NCBI GenBank assembly: GCA_023444055.1
Contig: JAEZRV010000095.1
Location: 93,966-157,965 of the forward strand
Reading direction: 5' to 3'
Origin: Bacillota bacterium
GTDB lineage: Bacteria; Bacillota; Clostridia; Acetivibrionales; DSM-1351
DNA: 64,000 nucleotides
Of this stretch, positions 44,335 to 52,879 are shown one piece after another. Made by a program: the position numbers and the translations under genes. The first letter of the stretch is position 1, and every line of letters begins with the position of its first letter. The notes beneath the pieces are model-generated. The model worked only from the letters and a program-made list of their open reading frames with translations. It was not told where the DNA came from and did not search any database.

Positions 44335-45511
44335 TTATATCCACCCCCATATATTTAGCTATAGCTGCAACATCCTTATCTCCACGACCTGAAAGGCATA
44401 TGACTATTATTTTATCTTTTGACAATTTTGGTGCGAGCTTAATAGCATGTGCCACAGCATGTGAGCTTTCTATTGCAGGAATAATGCCTTCAACCTTTGA
44501 AAGATATTCAAAGGCATTAATCGCTTCTGAATCTGTTATTGGAACATATTTGGCACGTTTTATATCATGCAAATGTGCATGTTCAGGACCAATACCAGGG
44601 TAGTCTAGACCCGCAGATATTGAATAAACAGGCGCAATTTGACCATGCTCATCTTGGCAGAAATATGATTTCATACCGTGAAATATTCCTAGCTGCCCTT
44701 TCGCAATTGTTGCAGCGTGATAATCAGTATCAATACCTTTTCCAGCTGCTTCACAACCGATTAACTCAACAGAGGTGTCATTAATAAAATCATAAAAAAG
44801 TCCCATAGAATTACTTCCGCCACCGACACATGCCATTGCAACATCAGGGAGTCTACCTTCCTTATCAATCATTTGCTCTCTTACCTCTTTACCGATTACA
44901 CTTTGGAAATCACGAACTATCATTGGGAAAGGATGTGGTCCCATAACTGAACCTAGAACATAGTATGTGTCATCAATACGTGTTGCCCACTCTCGAAAGG
45001 TTTCATTTACAGCATCCTTCAAAGTCTGTGTGCCACTATTAACAGCGTGGACTTTTGCTCCTAAAAGTTCCATTCTAAAAACATTGAGAGCTTGGCGTTT
45101 TGTATCTTCTAACCCCATAAAAACTTCACATTCTAAACCCATCAATGCAGCGGCTGTAGCAGTTGCTACACCATGTTGACCAGCACCTGTTTCAGCGATG
45201 ACACGTTTTTTGCCCATCTTTTTAGCCAATAAAACTTGACCTAGAACATTATTTATTTTGTGGGAGCCAGTATGATTTAAATCCTCTCTTTTCAGATAAA
45301 TTTTAGCACCACCCAGATTCTCTGTCATATTTTTTGCATAGTATAATAGAGAAGGTCGGCCTGCGTATTCTTTCAAAAGAGAAGTTAGCTCATTGTTGAA
45401 ATTTTCATCATTTTTGTAATGGGTATAATTTTCTTCAAGCTCAATTATTTCATTCATTAGTATCTCTGGGATATATTGTCCCCCGTGATTACCATATCTT
45501 CCATTTGACAT
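44327..45511 (-). CDS. trpB: Tryptophan synthase beta chain
   Basis: A 394-residue PLP enzyme that condenses indole with serine. DLNHTGSHKINNVLGQ contains the PLP-binding lysine, AETGAGQHGVATA the catalytic GAGQHG, and CVGGGSNSMGLF the phosphate loop. Typical TrpB1 type. A leader of 226 bases separates it from trpF, longer than other gaps in the operon, with a palindrome in it. It overlaps trpA. Confidence 0.97.
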   Translation of the reverse strand: MSNGRYGNHGGQYIPEILMNEIIELEENYTHYKNDENFNNELTSLLKEYAGRPSLLYYAKNMTENLGGAKIYLKREDLNHTGSHKINNVLGQVLLAKKMGKKRVIAETGAGQHGVATATAAALMGLECEVFMGLEDTKRQALNVFRMELLGAKVHAVNSGTQTLKDAVNETFREWATRIDDTYYVLGSVMGPHPFPMIVRDFQSVIGKEVREQMIDKEGRLPDVAMACVGGGSNSMGLFYDFINDTSVELIGCEAAGKGIDTDYHAATIAKGQLGIFHGMKSYFCQDEHGQIAPVYSISAGLDYPGIGPEHAHLHDIKRAKYVPITDSEAINAFEYLSKVEGIIPAIESSHAVAHAIKLAPKLSKDKIIVICLSGRGDKDVAAIAKYMGVDINE

Positions 45512-45737
45512 TTTTTCACTCTCCTTATAGTCTGATTAATTAATAAACCAAATTGAAATGTTCAACATTTTGAACATATTTACAAATTTAAGTTGCATTT
45601 TTAGGGTCATATTTCAAATCCTAAATTAATGCAGGTTTTTACTGTTGGCGGTTAACATCCAAGTTTTTATCAGTAACTTTTTAAATGTTCATTATTATGA
45701 GAAATGTGCAATTAAGCATTGTTTGGTATTAATTATA
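45512..45737 (-). promoter_or_regulatory. trpF-trpB intergenic region with palindrome
   Basis: A 226-base gap inside the operon. TGTTCAACATTTTGAACA at 45559-45576 is a palindrome with seven-base arms. It may be an operator or mRNA stem, and an internal promoter for trpBA is possible. No consensus -35/-10 pair is clear. Confidence 0.4.
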
Positions 45738-46352
45738 TTACAAAGTTTTTCGTACAAGACTTACCATATCAATAATTTTGAATCTATCCTTAATGCCATT
45801 TGTTTCAACGCCGCTGCTGACGTCAAGACAATAAGGTTGAGAATTAGTTATTGCCGCTTCTGCATTACTAGAGTTTAAACCACCTGCCAGAAAAAATGGC
45901 TTTTCCATACTGCTTGCTAATTTCCAGTCAAAGGTTTTCCCCGTTCCACCATACTCCTTATCAGAGTATGTATCTAAGAGTGCAAATTCGCATGATAACT
46001 GCTCTGCTGCCTCTATTGAAGATAAATCCTTAACCCTGATAGCTTTAATTATTGGATTACTAATTTTTTGACGTAATTCTAGCAAATATTCTTCGTCTTC
46101 ATCACCATGAAGCTGAACATAGTCTATAATGCTAAAGCTACATAGCTTGCTAATAGTAGAGATGTTTTCGTTTACAAAAACTCCTACTGCTTTTATTCTG
46201 CAATCTAGTGCATTTTTAAGCTGGGAAGCCATTTCAGGACTTATTTGCCTGCGGCTTTTTGCAAAAACAAAACCAATATAGTCAGGCAGAGCTTCATTTA
46301 CATATTCAATATCCTGCAATCTGGTCAGCCCGCAAATTTTAATTTTAGTCAT
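45738..46352 (-). CDS. trpF: Phosphoribosylanthranilate isomerase
   Basis: A 204-residue (beta/alpha)8 protein. KIKICGLTRLQDIEYVNE carries the catalytic Cys, VQLHGDEDEE the middle loop, ALLDTYSDKEYGGTGKTFDW the catalytic Asp and phosphate site, and FFLAGGLNSSN the final loop. It isomerises N-(5-phosphoribosyl)anthranilate to CdRP. AGGAGG precedes the ATG. Fifth gene of the operon. Confidence 0.96.
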   Translation of the reverse strand: MTKIKICGLTRLQDIEYVNEALPDYIGFVFAKSRRQISPEMASQLKNALDCRIKAVGVFVNENISTISKLCSFSIIDYVQLHGDEDEEYLLELRQKISNPIIKAIRVKDLSSIEAAEQLSCEFALLDTYSDKEYGGTGKTFDWKLASSMEKPFFLAGGLNSSNAEAAITNSQPYCLDVSSGVETNGIKDRFKIIDMVSLVRKTL

Positions 46353-46437
46353 AATGACCTCCTTTTTATATTAATTTAAGCTAACGATAGTAACTTATAA
46401 ACTATTCTAATAAAAAGTCTGTAAGTGCTCAAACTAC

Positions 46438-47217
46438 TTAACAGGCTCTTAGCTTTTCTAACTCAGTGGTGATGTTTCCGCTTCTCATAAGTGTTTCTCC
46501 GATAAGCACTGCATTTGTGCCATTTTCGCGTAATGAAGCTATATCAGATGAAGTCTTTATTCCGCTTTCAGAAACAAAAATTTTAGTATTGGGCACAAGT
46601 TTTCTAAGTCTTGCGCTAGTGTTAATATCAACCTCGAAGGTCTTTAAATTACGGTTATTAACACCTATTATTCTTGCACCTGCTTCTAATGCACTATAAA
46701 GTTCAGGCTCGTCATGTGCTTCCACAAGACAGGAAAGACCTAAGCTGTCAGCAATTTTTAAATATTCCTTCAGCTGCTTAGAGTCGTGTAACGAGCATAT
46801 TAGAAGTATTGCATCAGCACCAAGCAGGTGAGCTTCATATATTTGATAGGGGTCAATAATGAAGTCTTTACGGAGTACAGGGATGTGGACTGTTTTTTTT
46901 ATTTCACGTAAATATTCATTGCTGCCCATAAAAAATTGTGGCTCAGTAAGAACAGATATTGCATTTGCACCAGCTTCTTCATATTCCTTAGCAATTTGAA
47001 GAAAAGGAAAATGTTCTGAAATTATCCCCTTTGAAGGAGATGCCTTTTTTACTTCACAAATAAATGCAATATCATTAATTTTTAGAGCATTCTCAAATGT
47101 AAAGGGTAAAAAAGTCTGAAATTTTTTAGCATTAGCTTTTAGGATCTCAAGAGAATTAATAGCTTTTGCTGTTTCAACTCTAATTTTTGTATGTGAAACA
47201 ATTTTGTCGAGTATCAT
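46438..47217 (-). CDS. trpC: Indole-3-glycerol phosphate synthase
   Basis: A 259-residue (beta/alpha)8 enzyme; ATG 47217 has GGGAGG five bases upstream, which is why I prefer it over a start nine codons earlier. FICEVKKASPSKGII contains the catalytic Lys, VLRKDFIIDPYQIYE and GADAILLICSLH the middle strands, EAHDEPELYSAL and GVNNRNLKTFEVD the catalytic Glu and Asn, FVSESGI and ALIGETLM-type segments the phosphate site. It closes the indole ring from CdRP. Fourth gene of the operon. Confidence 0.96.
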   Translation of the reverse strand: MILDKIVSHTKIRVETAKAINSLEILKANAKKFQTFLPFTFENALKINDIAFICEVKKASPSKGIISEHFPFLQIAKEYEEAGANAISVLTEPQFFMGSNEYLREIKKTVHIPVLRKDFIIDPYQIYEAHLLGADAILLICSLHDSKQLKEYLKIADSLGLSCLVEAHDEPELYSALEAGARIIGVNNRNLKTFEVDINTSARLRKLVPNTKIFVSESGIKTSSDIASLRENGTNAVLIGETLMRSGNITTELEKLRAC

Positions 47218-47285
47218 ACTAACCTCCCACGCCCCATATGGCATTAAATATAATGAATTTAAGTCTTTAATCCGATTATTTATTT

Positions 47286-48299
47286 CTATTTAAAAGAATT
47301 TGATAGCTGAACAAACTTATTTAACTGGGAAAAAGCAGCACCGCTATCAATTAGATCCTCAGCCATTTTAACACATTCTTTAAGAGTTATATTGTTATAT
47401 GCCATATACAAACAAAGAGCCGAGTTAAGAACAACAACATCTCGTTTAGGACCTTTCTTACCAGTTAAAATGTCGATAGCAATATTTGCGTTTTCCTTTG
47501 GAACACCTCCAACTAAGTCTTCTGGGAGACACCTCTTTAAGCCAAGTTGCTCAGGAGCTAAAAAGAAGCTGTTTAGTGTTCCGTTATTTACTTCACATAC
47601 TGTAGTTACATCACAAAGAGTGACTTCATCAAGTCCATCATGGCCATGTACAACCATTGCTCTCTTTACCCCAAGGTTCAGCAGCACTTGTGCCAAGGGT
47701 TCAACTAGATTTTCATCATATACTCCTAATAACTGCATATTTGCTCCGGCAGGATTAGAAAGGGGGCCTAATATATTGAAAATAGTTCTTACTGACATTT
47801 CTTTACGTACTGGTGCAGCATACTTCATAGATGAATGGTATGTGGGGGCAAACATAAAGCAGATGCCTATTTTTTCAAGTACTTGTGCGCTTTGTTCAGC
47901 AGTTAATGCTATATTTATTCCTAGTGCCTCAAGAACATCTGCACTTCCGCATTTACTTGAAACAGAGCGGTTTCCATGTTTTGCAACAGGTACTCCGCCA
48001 GCCGATATGACAAATGATGAAACGGTTGATATGTTGAAAGTGAATGCCTCATCTCCGCCAGTACCTACAATGTCAAGAACATCTTTATTTGGATTGATAC
48101 GTAGACTTTTTTCTCTCATAACACTGGCGCAACCTGTTATTTCATCAATAGTTTCACCCTTCATACGCATTGCAGTTAGGAAGGAGGCAATTTGTGCATT
48201 GGTAGCTCGGCCTTCCATGATTTCTTCCATAACCACTTTAGTCTGCTCAAGAGAAAGATTGTTTTTGTTTATTACATCATAAATAGCTTCCTGTATCAT
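47286..48299 (-). CDS. trpD: Anthranilate phosphoribosyltransferase
   Basis: A 337-residue protein transferring phosphoribose from PRPP to anthranilate. DIVGTGGDEAFTFNIST is the PRPP loop, PVAKHGNRSVSSKCGSADVLE the substrate site, FMFAPTYHSSMKYAAPVRKEM and GPLSNPAGA the anthranilate site. Separate from trpG, i.e. not fused. It overlaps trpG by four bases (ATGA). Confidence 0.97.
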   Translation of the reverse strand: MIQEAIYDVINKNNLSLEQTKVVMEEIMEGRATNAQIASFLTAMRMKGETIDEITGCASVMREKSLRINPNKDVLDIVGTGGDEAFTFNISTVSSFVISAGGVPVAKHGNRSVSSKCGSADVLEALGINIALTAEQSAQVLEKIGICFMFAPTYHSSMKYAAPVRKEMSVRTIFNILGPLSNPAGANMQLLGVYDENLVEPLAQVLLNLGVKRAMVVHGHDGLDEVTLCDVTTVCEVNNGTLNSFFLAPEQLGLKRCLPEDLVGGVPKENANIAIDILTGKKGPKRDVVVLNSALCLYMAYNNITLKECVKMAEDLIDSGAAFSQLNKFVQLSNSFK

Positions 48300-48877
48300 T
48301 TTGCATTACCTCCTATTTTAAGAAAATTTTCTAGAATGTTTTTTCCATTTGGGGTTAATATTGATTCTGGATGAAATTGAACACCATACAAATCATGGTC
48401 TTTATGTTTGACTGCCATAACTTCACCGTTGCTGTCTTCAGCAATAACAAGCAATTCGTCTGGTAATGTTTCACGGGATAATGCAAGTGAATGATATCTA
48501 GCACCATCGATAATTGGAGGAAGACCTTTAAAAAGAGCACTTCCATTTGCAATGTGTACTTTTGATGTCCTGCCATGCATTAAAACCTTTGCATATGTTA
48601 TGGTTCCTCCAAAAACCTCACATATGGCTTGATGACCAAGGCAGACACCAAGGATAGGAAGTTTATTGCAGAAATATGAAATTACTTCTTCACAAATGCC
48701 CGCATCTTTTGGACGTCCGGGACCAGGTGATATAATAATATGTGAGGGCTGTAGTGCCTCAATTTCAGGAATTGTAAGTTCATCATTCCTGATTACTTTA
48801 ATATCGCTGTTTATTACACCAACTAGCTGAAATAGGTTATATGAAAAGCTGTCATAATTATCAATTAGTAATATCAT
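48296..48877 (-). CDS. trpG: Anthranilate synthase glutamine amidotransferase component
   Basis: A 193-residue class I glutamine amidotransferase. IDNYDSFSYNL opens it, SPGPGRPKDAG forms the oxyanion region, GVCLGHQAI holds the catalytic Cys and GVQFHPESILTP the His and Glu. It supplies ammonia to TrpE for anthranilate formation. The start overlaps the trpE stop by one base. Confidence 0.97.
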   Translation of the reverse strand: MILLIDNYDSFSYNLFQLVGVINSDIKVIRNDELTIPEIEALQPSHIIISPGPGRPKDAGICEEVISYFCNKLPILGVCLGHQAICEVFGGTITYAKVLMHGRTSKVHIANGSALFKGLPPIIDGARYHSLALSRETLPDELLVIAEDSNGEVMAVKHKDHDLYGVQFHPESILTPNGKNILENFLKIGGNAK

Positions 48878-50349
48878 TATTCAATCCCCCTTACAGACGT
48901 TTCTATTGCATTAATAATTGCTTGTGCTTTGTTCGCTGTTTCAATATATTCAGTTTCGGGGACACTATCTGCGACAACGCCGCCTCCAGATTGAACATAT
49001 ACTTTATTATCCTTTAAAACTGCCATTCTGATTGCGATACAGGTATCCATATTTCCTGTAAAATCAATATATCCGATAGCTCCACCATAAATTCCTCTTT
49101 TATGACCTTCTACCTCGTTGATTATTTGGCAGGCACGTATTTTAGGAGCACCTGAAAGGGTACCAGCAGGGAGTACAGCAGAAATAGCATCAAGCTGATC
49201 AAGATCTTTTCGTAGCTTGCCTACTACCTCTGATTCTATATGAATAACATGTGAGTACTTTCTGATACTTAAATAATCTTTAACCTCAACTGACCCAAAA
49301 TCACTTATTTTGCCCAGATCATTACGACCTAAATCAACTAGCATATTATGTTCAGAAAGTTCCTTTTCATCGCTTAGGAGTTGCTCAATTAGCTGAGTAT
49401 CTTCTTCCTCACTTTTACCACGTGGTCTTGTTCCAGCGATAGGGAAGGTAGCTAGGTTTCCGTTTTCAAGCTTTACAAGTGTTTCTGGAGATGTTCCCGT
49501 TATTTCTAAATCATCGAACTTTAAGAAAAACATATATGGAGATGGGTTTGTAGTTCTTAGGGTTCTATAAGTATCAAAGAGACTGCCTTCAAAGTCTGCA
49601 GATTTCCGGTTTGATGGAACAGCCTGAAAAATATCACCTTCGTAGATGTAATGTTTAACTTTTTTAACTATTTCACAGTACTCTTCTATGCTAAAAGTCG
49701 GTTTAAAAGGTGATAGCAGTTTTGAAGGAGAATAATTAGCTGGAGCATAGTTTTTTATTAATTTTATTATATTTTCCAATTCTATGATGCCTTGTTCATA
49801 ATTAGCTTCGAGATCATCTGTTTTAATATTTACGATAACTATTATTTTTTGCGTAAAATGGTCAAAGGCTATTACCTTATCAAACAGCATCAAATCAACA
49901 TCATAAAATTGGGTATCATCAAATGCATTGAGGGTTAAAGTTTTTTCACTGTATTTGATATAATCGTATGCAAAATATCCTACAAAACCTCCTGTAAATG
50001 GCGGCAAATAGTTAAGCTTGGGACTTTTATATTGATTGAGTACTGATCTTATTTGGACGTTTGGATCATTAGTTTCTATATGAGTAGTTGTAGAAGCGTT
50101 GCTTTTGATATCAAGTACACCATCCTTACACTTTAATTCAACTATAGGATTAAAACCTAAAAATGAGTATCGTCCCCATCTCTCACCATTTTCGACGCTC
50201 TCTAGTAGATAGTATTGAGTGCTTATAGCCTTAATACTATGGAGTACAGAAATAGGGGTTACGGTATCAGCAAAAATCTCACAGCTTATAGGCATTATAG
50301 TATAGCCATCTGATAATTGCTTTGCTTCGCTTAGACTTGGTTTATACAT
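48877..50349 (-). CDS. trpE: Anthranilate synthase component I
   Basis: A 490-residue chorismate-using enzyme; the ATG at 50349 has AAAGGAG eight bases upstream (a GTG three codons earlier is too close). YYLLESVENGERWGRYSFLG contains the LLES tryptophan-feedback site. ITGTSPETLVKL, AGTRPRGKSEEED, LVDLGRNDLGK, GTLSGAPKIRACQIINEVEG and QSGGGVVADS are the catalytic motifs of the chorismate-binding domain. First gene of the operon, 100 bases after the T-box terminator. Confidence 0.97.
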   Translation of the reverse strand: MYKPSLSEAKQLSDGYTIMPISCEIFADTVTPISVLHSIKAISTQYYLLESVENGERWGRYSFLGFNPIVELKCKDGVLDIKSNASTTTHIETNDPNVQIRSVLNQYKSPKLNYLPPFTGGFVGYFAYDYIKYSEKTLTLNAFDDTQFYDVDLMLFDKVIAFDHFTQKIIVIVNIKTDDLEANYEQGIIELENIIKLIKNYAPANYSPSKLLSPFKPTFSIEEYCEIVKKVKHYIYEGDIFQAVPSNRKSADFEGSLFDTYRTLRTTNPSPYMFFLKFDDLEITGTSPETLVKLENGNLATFPIAGTRPRGKSEEEDTQLIEQLLSDEKELSEHNMLVDLGRNDLGKISDFGSVEVKDYLSIRKYSHVIHIESEVVGKLRKDLDQLDAISAVLPAGTLSGAPKIRACQIINEVEGHKRGIYGGAIGYIDFTGNMDTCIAIRMAVLKDNKVYVQSGGGVVADSVPETEYIETANKAQAIINAIETSVRGIE

Positions 50350-50446
50350 AGTTATCACTCCTTTAAGTATAAAAATTCATTTTCTTACCTGCAAGATACT
50401 CAAGATACATCAAGTAAATTACGTAATTGGCTTGTGGTATTGTTTA

Positions 50447-50757
50447 TGCAAAATAAAAACACCCGCCCAATGACTATATATGTCAAGGACGGGTGTGTAA
50501 ATTTCACCCGCGGTGCCACCTTGTTTTGTAAGAAAAAAGAATCTTACACACTTAAAGAAATACAATCATATTTCTCACAAATAACGCATGTGATACGTCG
50601 CAGAATACTTTGAAAGAAAACCTTCATTTGACTGCGCCCTCAGTGGTCCATTTGATGTACTGCGTTCTGCGAGGCTCTCAGCTTTCCTCACTCTCTGTAA
50701 GTGCACGTTTCATCGTTATCTCCACTTCAACGGTTTAAAGGGCAGATATTCAATTAA
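50447..50757 (-). promoter_or_regulatory. Tryptophan T-box riboswitch leader of the trp operon
   Basis: On the minus strand the leader contains the T-box core GGTGGCACCGCG (50509-50520), an AGTA-type bulge (CGCAGTACATC, near 50660) and a stem I in which TGG precedes ACC (TGGACC, 50645-50650). TGG as specifier with a following A matches tryptophan-specific T-boxes. The terminator follows: CACCCGTCC paired with GGGCGGGTG (50460-50495) and then TTTTTATTTT. Uncharged tRNA-Trp should favour antitermination and trp expression. Confidence 0.95.
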
Positions 50758-50761
50758 TCAT

Positions 50762-50791
50762 ATAATAGCACTCAAAATGGAGTGCTGTCAA
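50762..50791 (-). promoter_or_regulatory. trp promoter with palindromic spacer
   Basis: On the minus strand TTGACA (50786-50791) and TATTAT (50762-50767) are separated by 18 bases. The spacer and adjoining bases hold AGCACTC, six bases, and GAGTGCT, a perfect inverted repeat. The arms equal those of the CIRCE heat-shock operator, but the CIRCE spacer is nine bases, so a HrcA role is doubtful. Another repressor could bind here. Confidence 0.75.
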
Positions 50792-50879
50792 TTAAAATTT
50801 TTTACAATTATGCCCATAAATATATATTATATTCTAATTACTTGTATTTACTAATAATATCTATAAAATCCATTATACT

Positions 50880-51500
50880 TTATAGAAGTATTTGGTAAAT
50901 ACCAACTGCTACTAATAATAAACCTGATATAAAAGTTGCTTTGTCACCCAAGAGTTGTGCAGCATAGCGTTTACCGATTAGGGCACCAAAGGATATTGTA
51001 AAAAGACTAAATACTATAACAACTGCTGTAAGAATATAAATATTGACTCCTGCCATACCAGCTCCAAAACCTGTTCCTAAGCAATTTAAAGCCAATGCGA
51101 TGCCAAGTAAAACAGATTCCTTTAAGGAAATGTCTCCGGAATAATCTCTATCAGCAATACTTGGATCATTCATAACAGCTCTTATGCTATCAATGTATAA
51201 ATTATTTCTCTCTTGCACTCTTTTTGTCTTAAAATTAGAGTGTAAGTAGCTACCAATTGTATAAATACCCATGATACTAACTATAGAACCGCCGATTACA
51301 TTTCCTAAGTAATTTGGAATATAGTTTGTAAGTAAATTGCCGAGAAGGCTTGAAGCAAAAGTAGCCAATCCTGAAAAAAGTGCTATAGCCAGGTTTGATT
51401 TTAGCGGAACACTTATTTTTTTTACACCATAAGCCAAACCAATTGCCATGTTATCAAGATTGGGAGCTAAACATAGTAAGAGTATAGAAAGAATATGCAC
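50880..51500 (-). CDS. ytaF: Sporulation membrane protein YtaF (MntP-like)
   Basis: A 206-residue membrane protein with six predicted transmembrane segments in two groups (about residues 1-85 and 125-206), joined by a polar loop that contains ERNNLYIDSIRAVMNDPSIA. LCLAPNLDNMAIGLAYGVK and LGIALALNCLGTGFGAGMAG are the paired MntP-type motifs in which Asp or Asn line the ion path. The start is a GTG with GAGGTG eight bases upstream; start and ribosome binding site are inside a long hairpin. In Bacilli ytaF is expressed in the forespore. Ion substrate unknown. Confidence 0.85.
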   Translation of the reverse strand: MHILSILLLCLAPNLDNMAIGLAYGVKKISVPLKSNLAIALFSGLATFASSLLGNLLTNYIPNYLGNVIGGSIVSIMGIYTIGSYLHSNFKTKRVQERNNLYIDSIRAVMNDPSIADRDYSGDISLKESVLLGIALALNCLGTGFGAGMAGVNIYILTAVVIVFSLFTISFGALIGKRYAAQLLGDKATFISGLLLVAVGIYQILL

Positions 51501-51551
51501 TAATGAATCACCTCACTAGGTTAGTATATTTTCCTAATAGGTGATTAGTGC
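51497..51551 (-). promoter_or_regulatory. Hairpin covering the ytaF ribosome binding site
   Basis: On the minus strand GCACTAAT and CACCT pair with AGGTG and ATTAGTGC, leaving a four-base bulge, and TAGG pairs with CCTA nearer the loop. The right arm contains both the GAGGTG ribosome binding site and the GTG start. Translation must wait for the stem to open, so this may be a thermosensor, protein site or small riboswitch. Confidence 0.7.
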
Positions 51552-51653
51552 ATGTCTAGATTTTGAATTACTATATAAACTACTGCGGTTTTGTTGCTTG
51601 AAAAAGCATCATGTTCGTATAAAGTTGTTTTTCGAGCTAGCCTCCAAACCCAA

Positions 51654-51690
51654 ACTATCGTCTGATATCATCGGATATTTAGCCGATAGT
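51654..51690. terminator. Hairpin after the DUF1836 gene
   Basis: ACTATCG and CGATAGT form a seven-base stem with a further G-C pair, with an inner ATATC/GATAT possibility. No T-run follows in the minus direction, so a terminator role is tentative. Confidence 0.35.
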
Positions 51691-51702
51691 AATTGACTTT
51701 TG

Positions 51703-52299
51703 TTACTTAGTTTTTTCCTTGTCTGATGATTTTAAAGTGTCTTTTTTATTTAGTGTATCTAAAATCTTCTCTGCGGCTATTCTATGTGCATTTGCCTCAC
51801 TTGTGAGCTGCAAAGCAAATAGGCGAAGAGCCGTTTCATAGTTGTCCTCATTTATTGTCTGTAGTGCCGAAGAAAGCTTGTTAGAAACAGTATTAAAGGC
51901 TTCATCCTGCAGCTTTGTAAGTTGTTCAAAGAATAACTGATATTTTTGTTCGTTTTCGAAATTACCTAGAGAATTGGCTATTAGGGGTATTGGTAAAATA
52001 GGTTTTAGCATTGACATAATGTAAAGTGTAACTAAATGAACTTTGTCATATTTTTTATTTGTAGGACGTTTAAGGTAGCCTTCTTTAACATAATTATTTA
52101 CCATACTAGACGTAATAATCTTGCTTTTATCATCAACGTCATTGAAAATATCTAAGAGTCTCTCTAAATAGGTAACAACCTGATCCATATACAAGTCTAT
52201 GTTAGGGAAGTTTGACCAGGTCTCAGTTTTATAAGAACTTAAAGTATTAGAAAAATTACTCAGTTCCTGCTTAATAGAATCTAAATTATCAGTACTCAA
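51703..52299 (-). CDS. DUF1836 protein (MerR-like regulator)
   Basis: A 198-residue protein that starts with TTG at 52299, with AGGAGG seven bases upstream. FPNIDLYMDQVVTYLERLL and ITSSMVNNYVKEGYLKRPTNKKYDK, then HLVTLYIMSMLKPILPI, match DUF1836, whose first half resembles a MerR winged helix. The C-terminal part is helical and acidic and ends in a charged tail. Probably a DNA-binding regulator. Target unknown. Confidence 0.8.
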   Translation of the reverse strand: MSTDNLDSIKQELSNFSNTLSSYKTETWSNFPNIDLYMDQVVTYLERLLDIFNDVDDKSKIITSSMVNNYVKEGYLKRPTNKKYDKVHLVTLYIMSMLKPILPIPLIANSLGNFENEQKYQLFFEQLTKLQDEAFNTVSNKLSSALQTINEDNYETALRLFALQLTSEANAHRIAAEKILDTLNKKDTLKSSDKEKTK

Positions 52300-52792
52300 A
52301 TAATACCTCCTATTTAATGTCCACACATGTATAATATAGATAAAAGCCAAAGCTCACCTGTTGCCGAGGCTATGAAATCTATTTAATATTGATTATATCA
52401 TGGTTTGGTGGAGTTATAAATATAATTATCTAAATTACTTGACAAATATGTTAACAACATATAAACTAGTTTTAGAAACTAGATAATACAATGCGGCATT
52501 TTGAATTAGTAATTTCAAAAACTATTAATTTATGACCCGAATTTTCTATATTAGAATTAAGGTTTAGATATCTTACGTAATAAGAAAAAATGATTTTTGA
52601 TCACATTGAGAATTTTGAGCTAACAGAAAGAAGACCATAAATGATTGGAAAAATTAAAATAATAGAATTACTAAAAAGTATATAATAATGGAATATAGAT
52701 ATGGTAATAATAAAGTCTGTAAATAAATTATTTTTGAATAATAAAAGTTAAATGCATATGGGTTAAAAAAGTATAAAGACTTAAAAGATTTA
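52300..52792. other. Gene-free stretch
   Basis: About 490 bases, mostly A and T. I see no open frame with a ribosome binding site. A promoter for the SGNH hydrolase should lie in the last 150 bases; GGTAATAATAAAGTC near 52700 is the best -10-like site. Confidence 0.4.
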
Positions 52793-52879
52793 AAGGAGGT
52801 GCCGAACCCATGCTATCTTTGTTAAAAAATGTACATTTCTTTGATGTTCTTGTAAGAGATGTTAGGCGTGGGTATAGTT
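52793..52879 (+). promoter_or_regulatory. SD-hairpin-start leader element, copy E5
   Basis: AAGGAGGTGCCGA, then ACCCATGC (52806-52813) pairs with GCGTGGGT (52866-52873) using one T-G wobble, then ATAGTT and ATG 52880. Compared with E3, the G-C pair at the base has become A-T and the next pair T-A has become C-G, both compensated. AAATGTACATTT inside the loop matches the inner palindrome of E3. AAAGAT just before the Shine-Dalgarno sequence can pair with ATCTTT in the hairpin. Confidence 0.8.

Noticed and set aside
47392..48282. Long open frame on the plus strand opposite trpD (296 codons)
   Set aside because: It is the antisense shadow of a well-conserved enzyme, with no ribosome binding site or known domain.
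50762..50791. True CIRCE element
   Set aside because: The arms match but the spacer is six bases instead of nine, and no chaperone gene is near.
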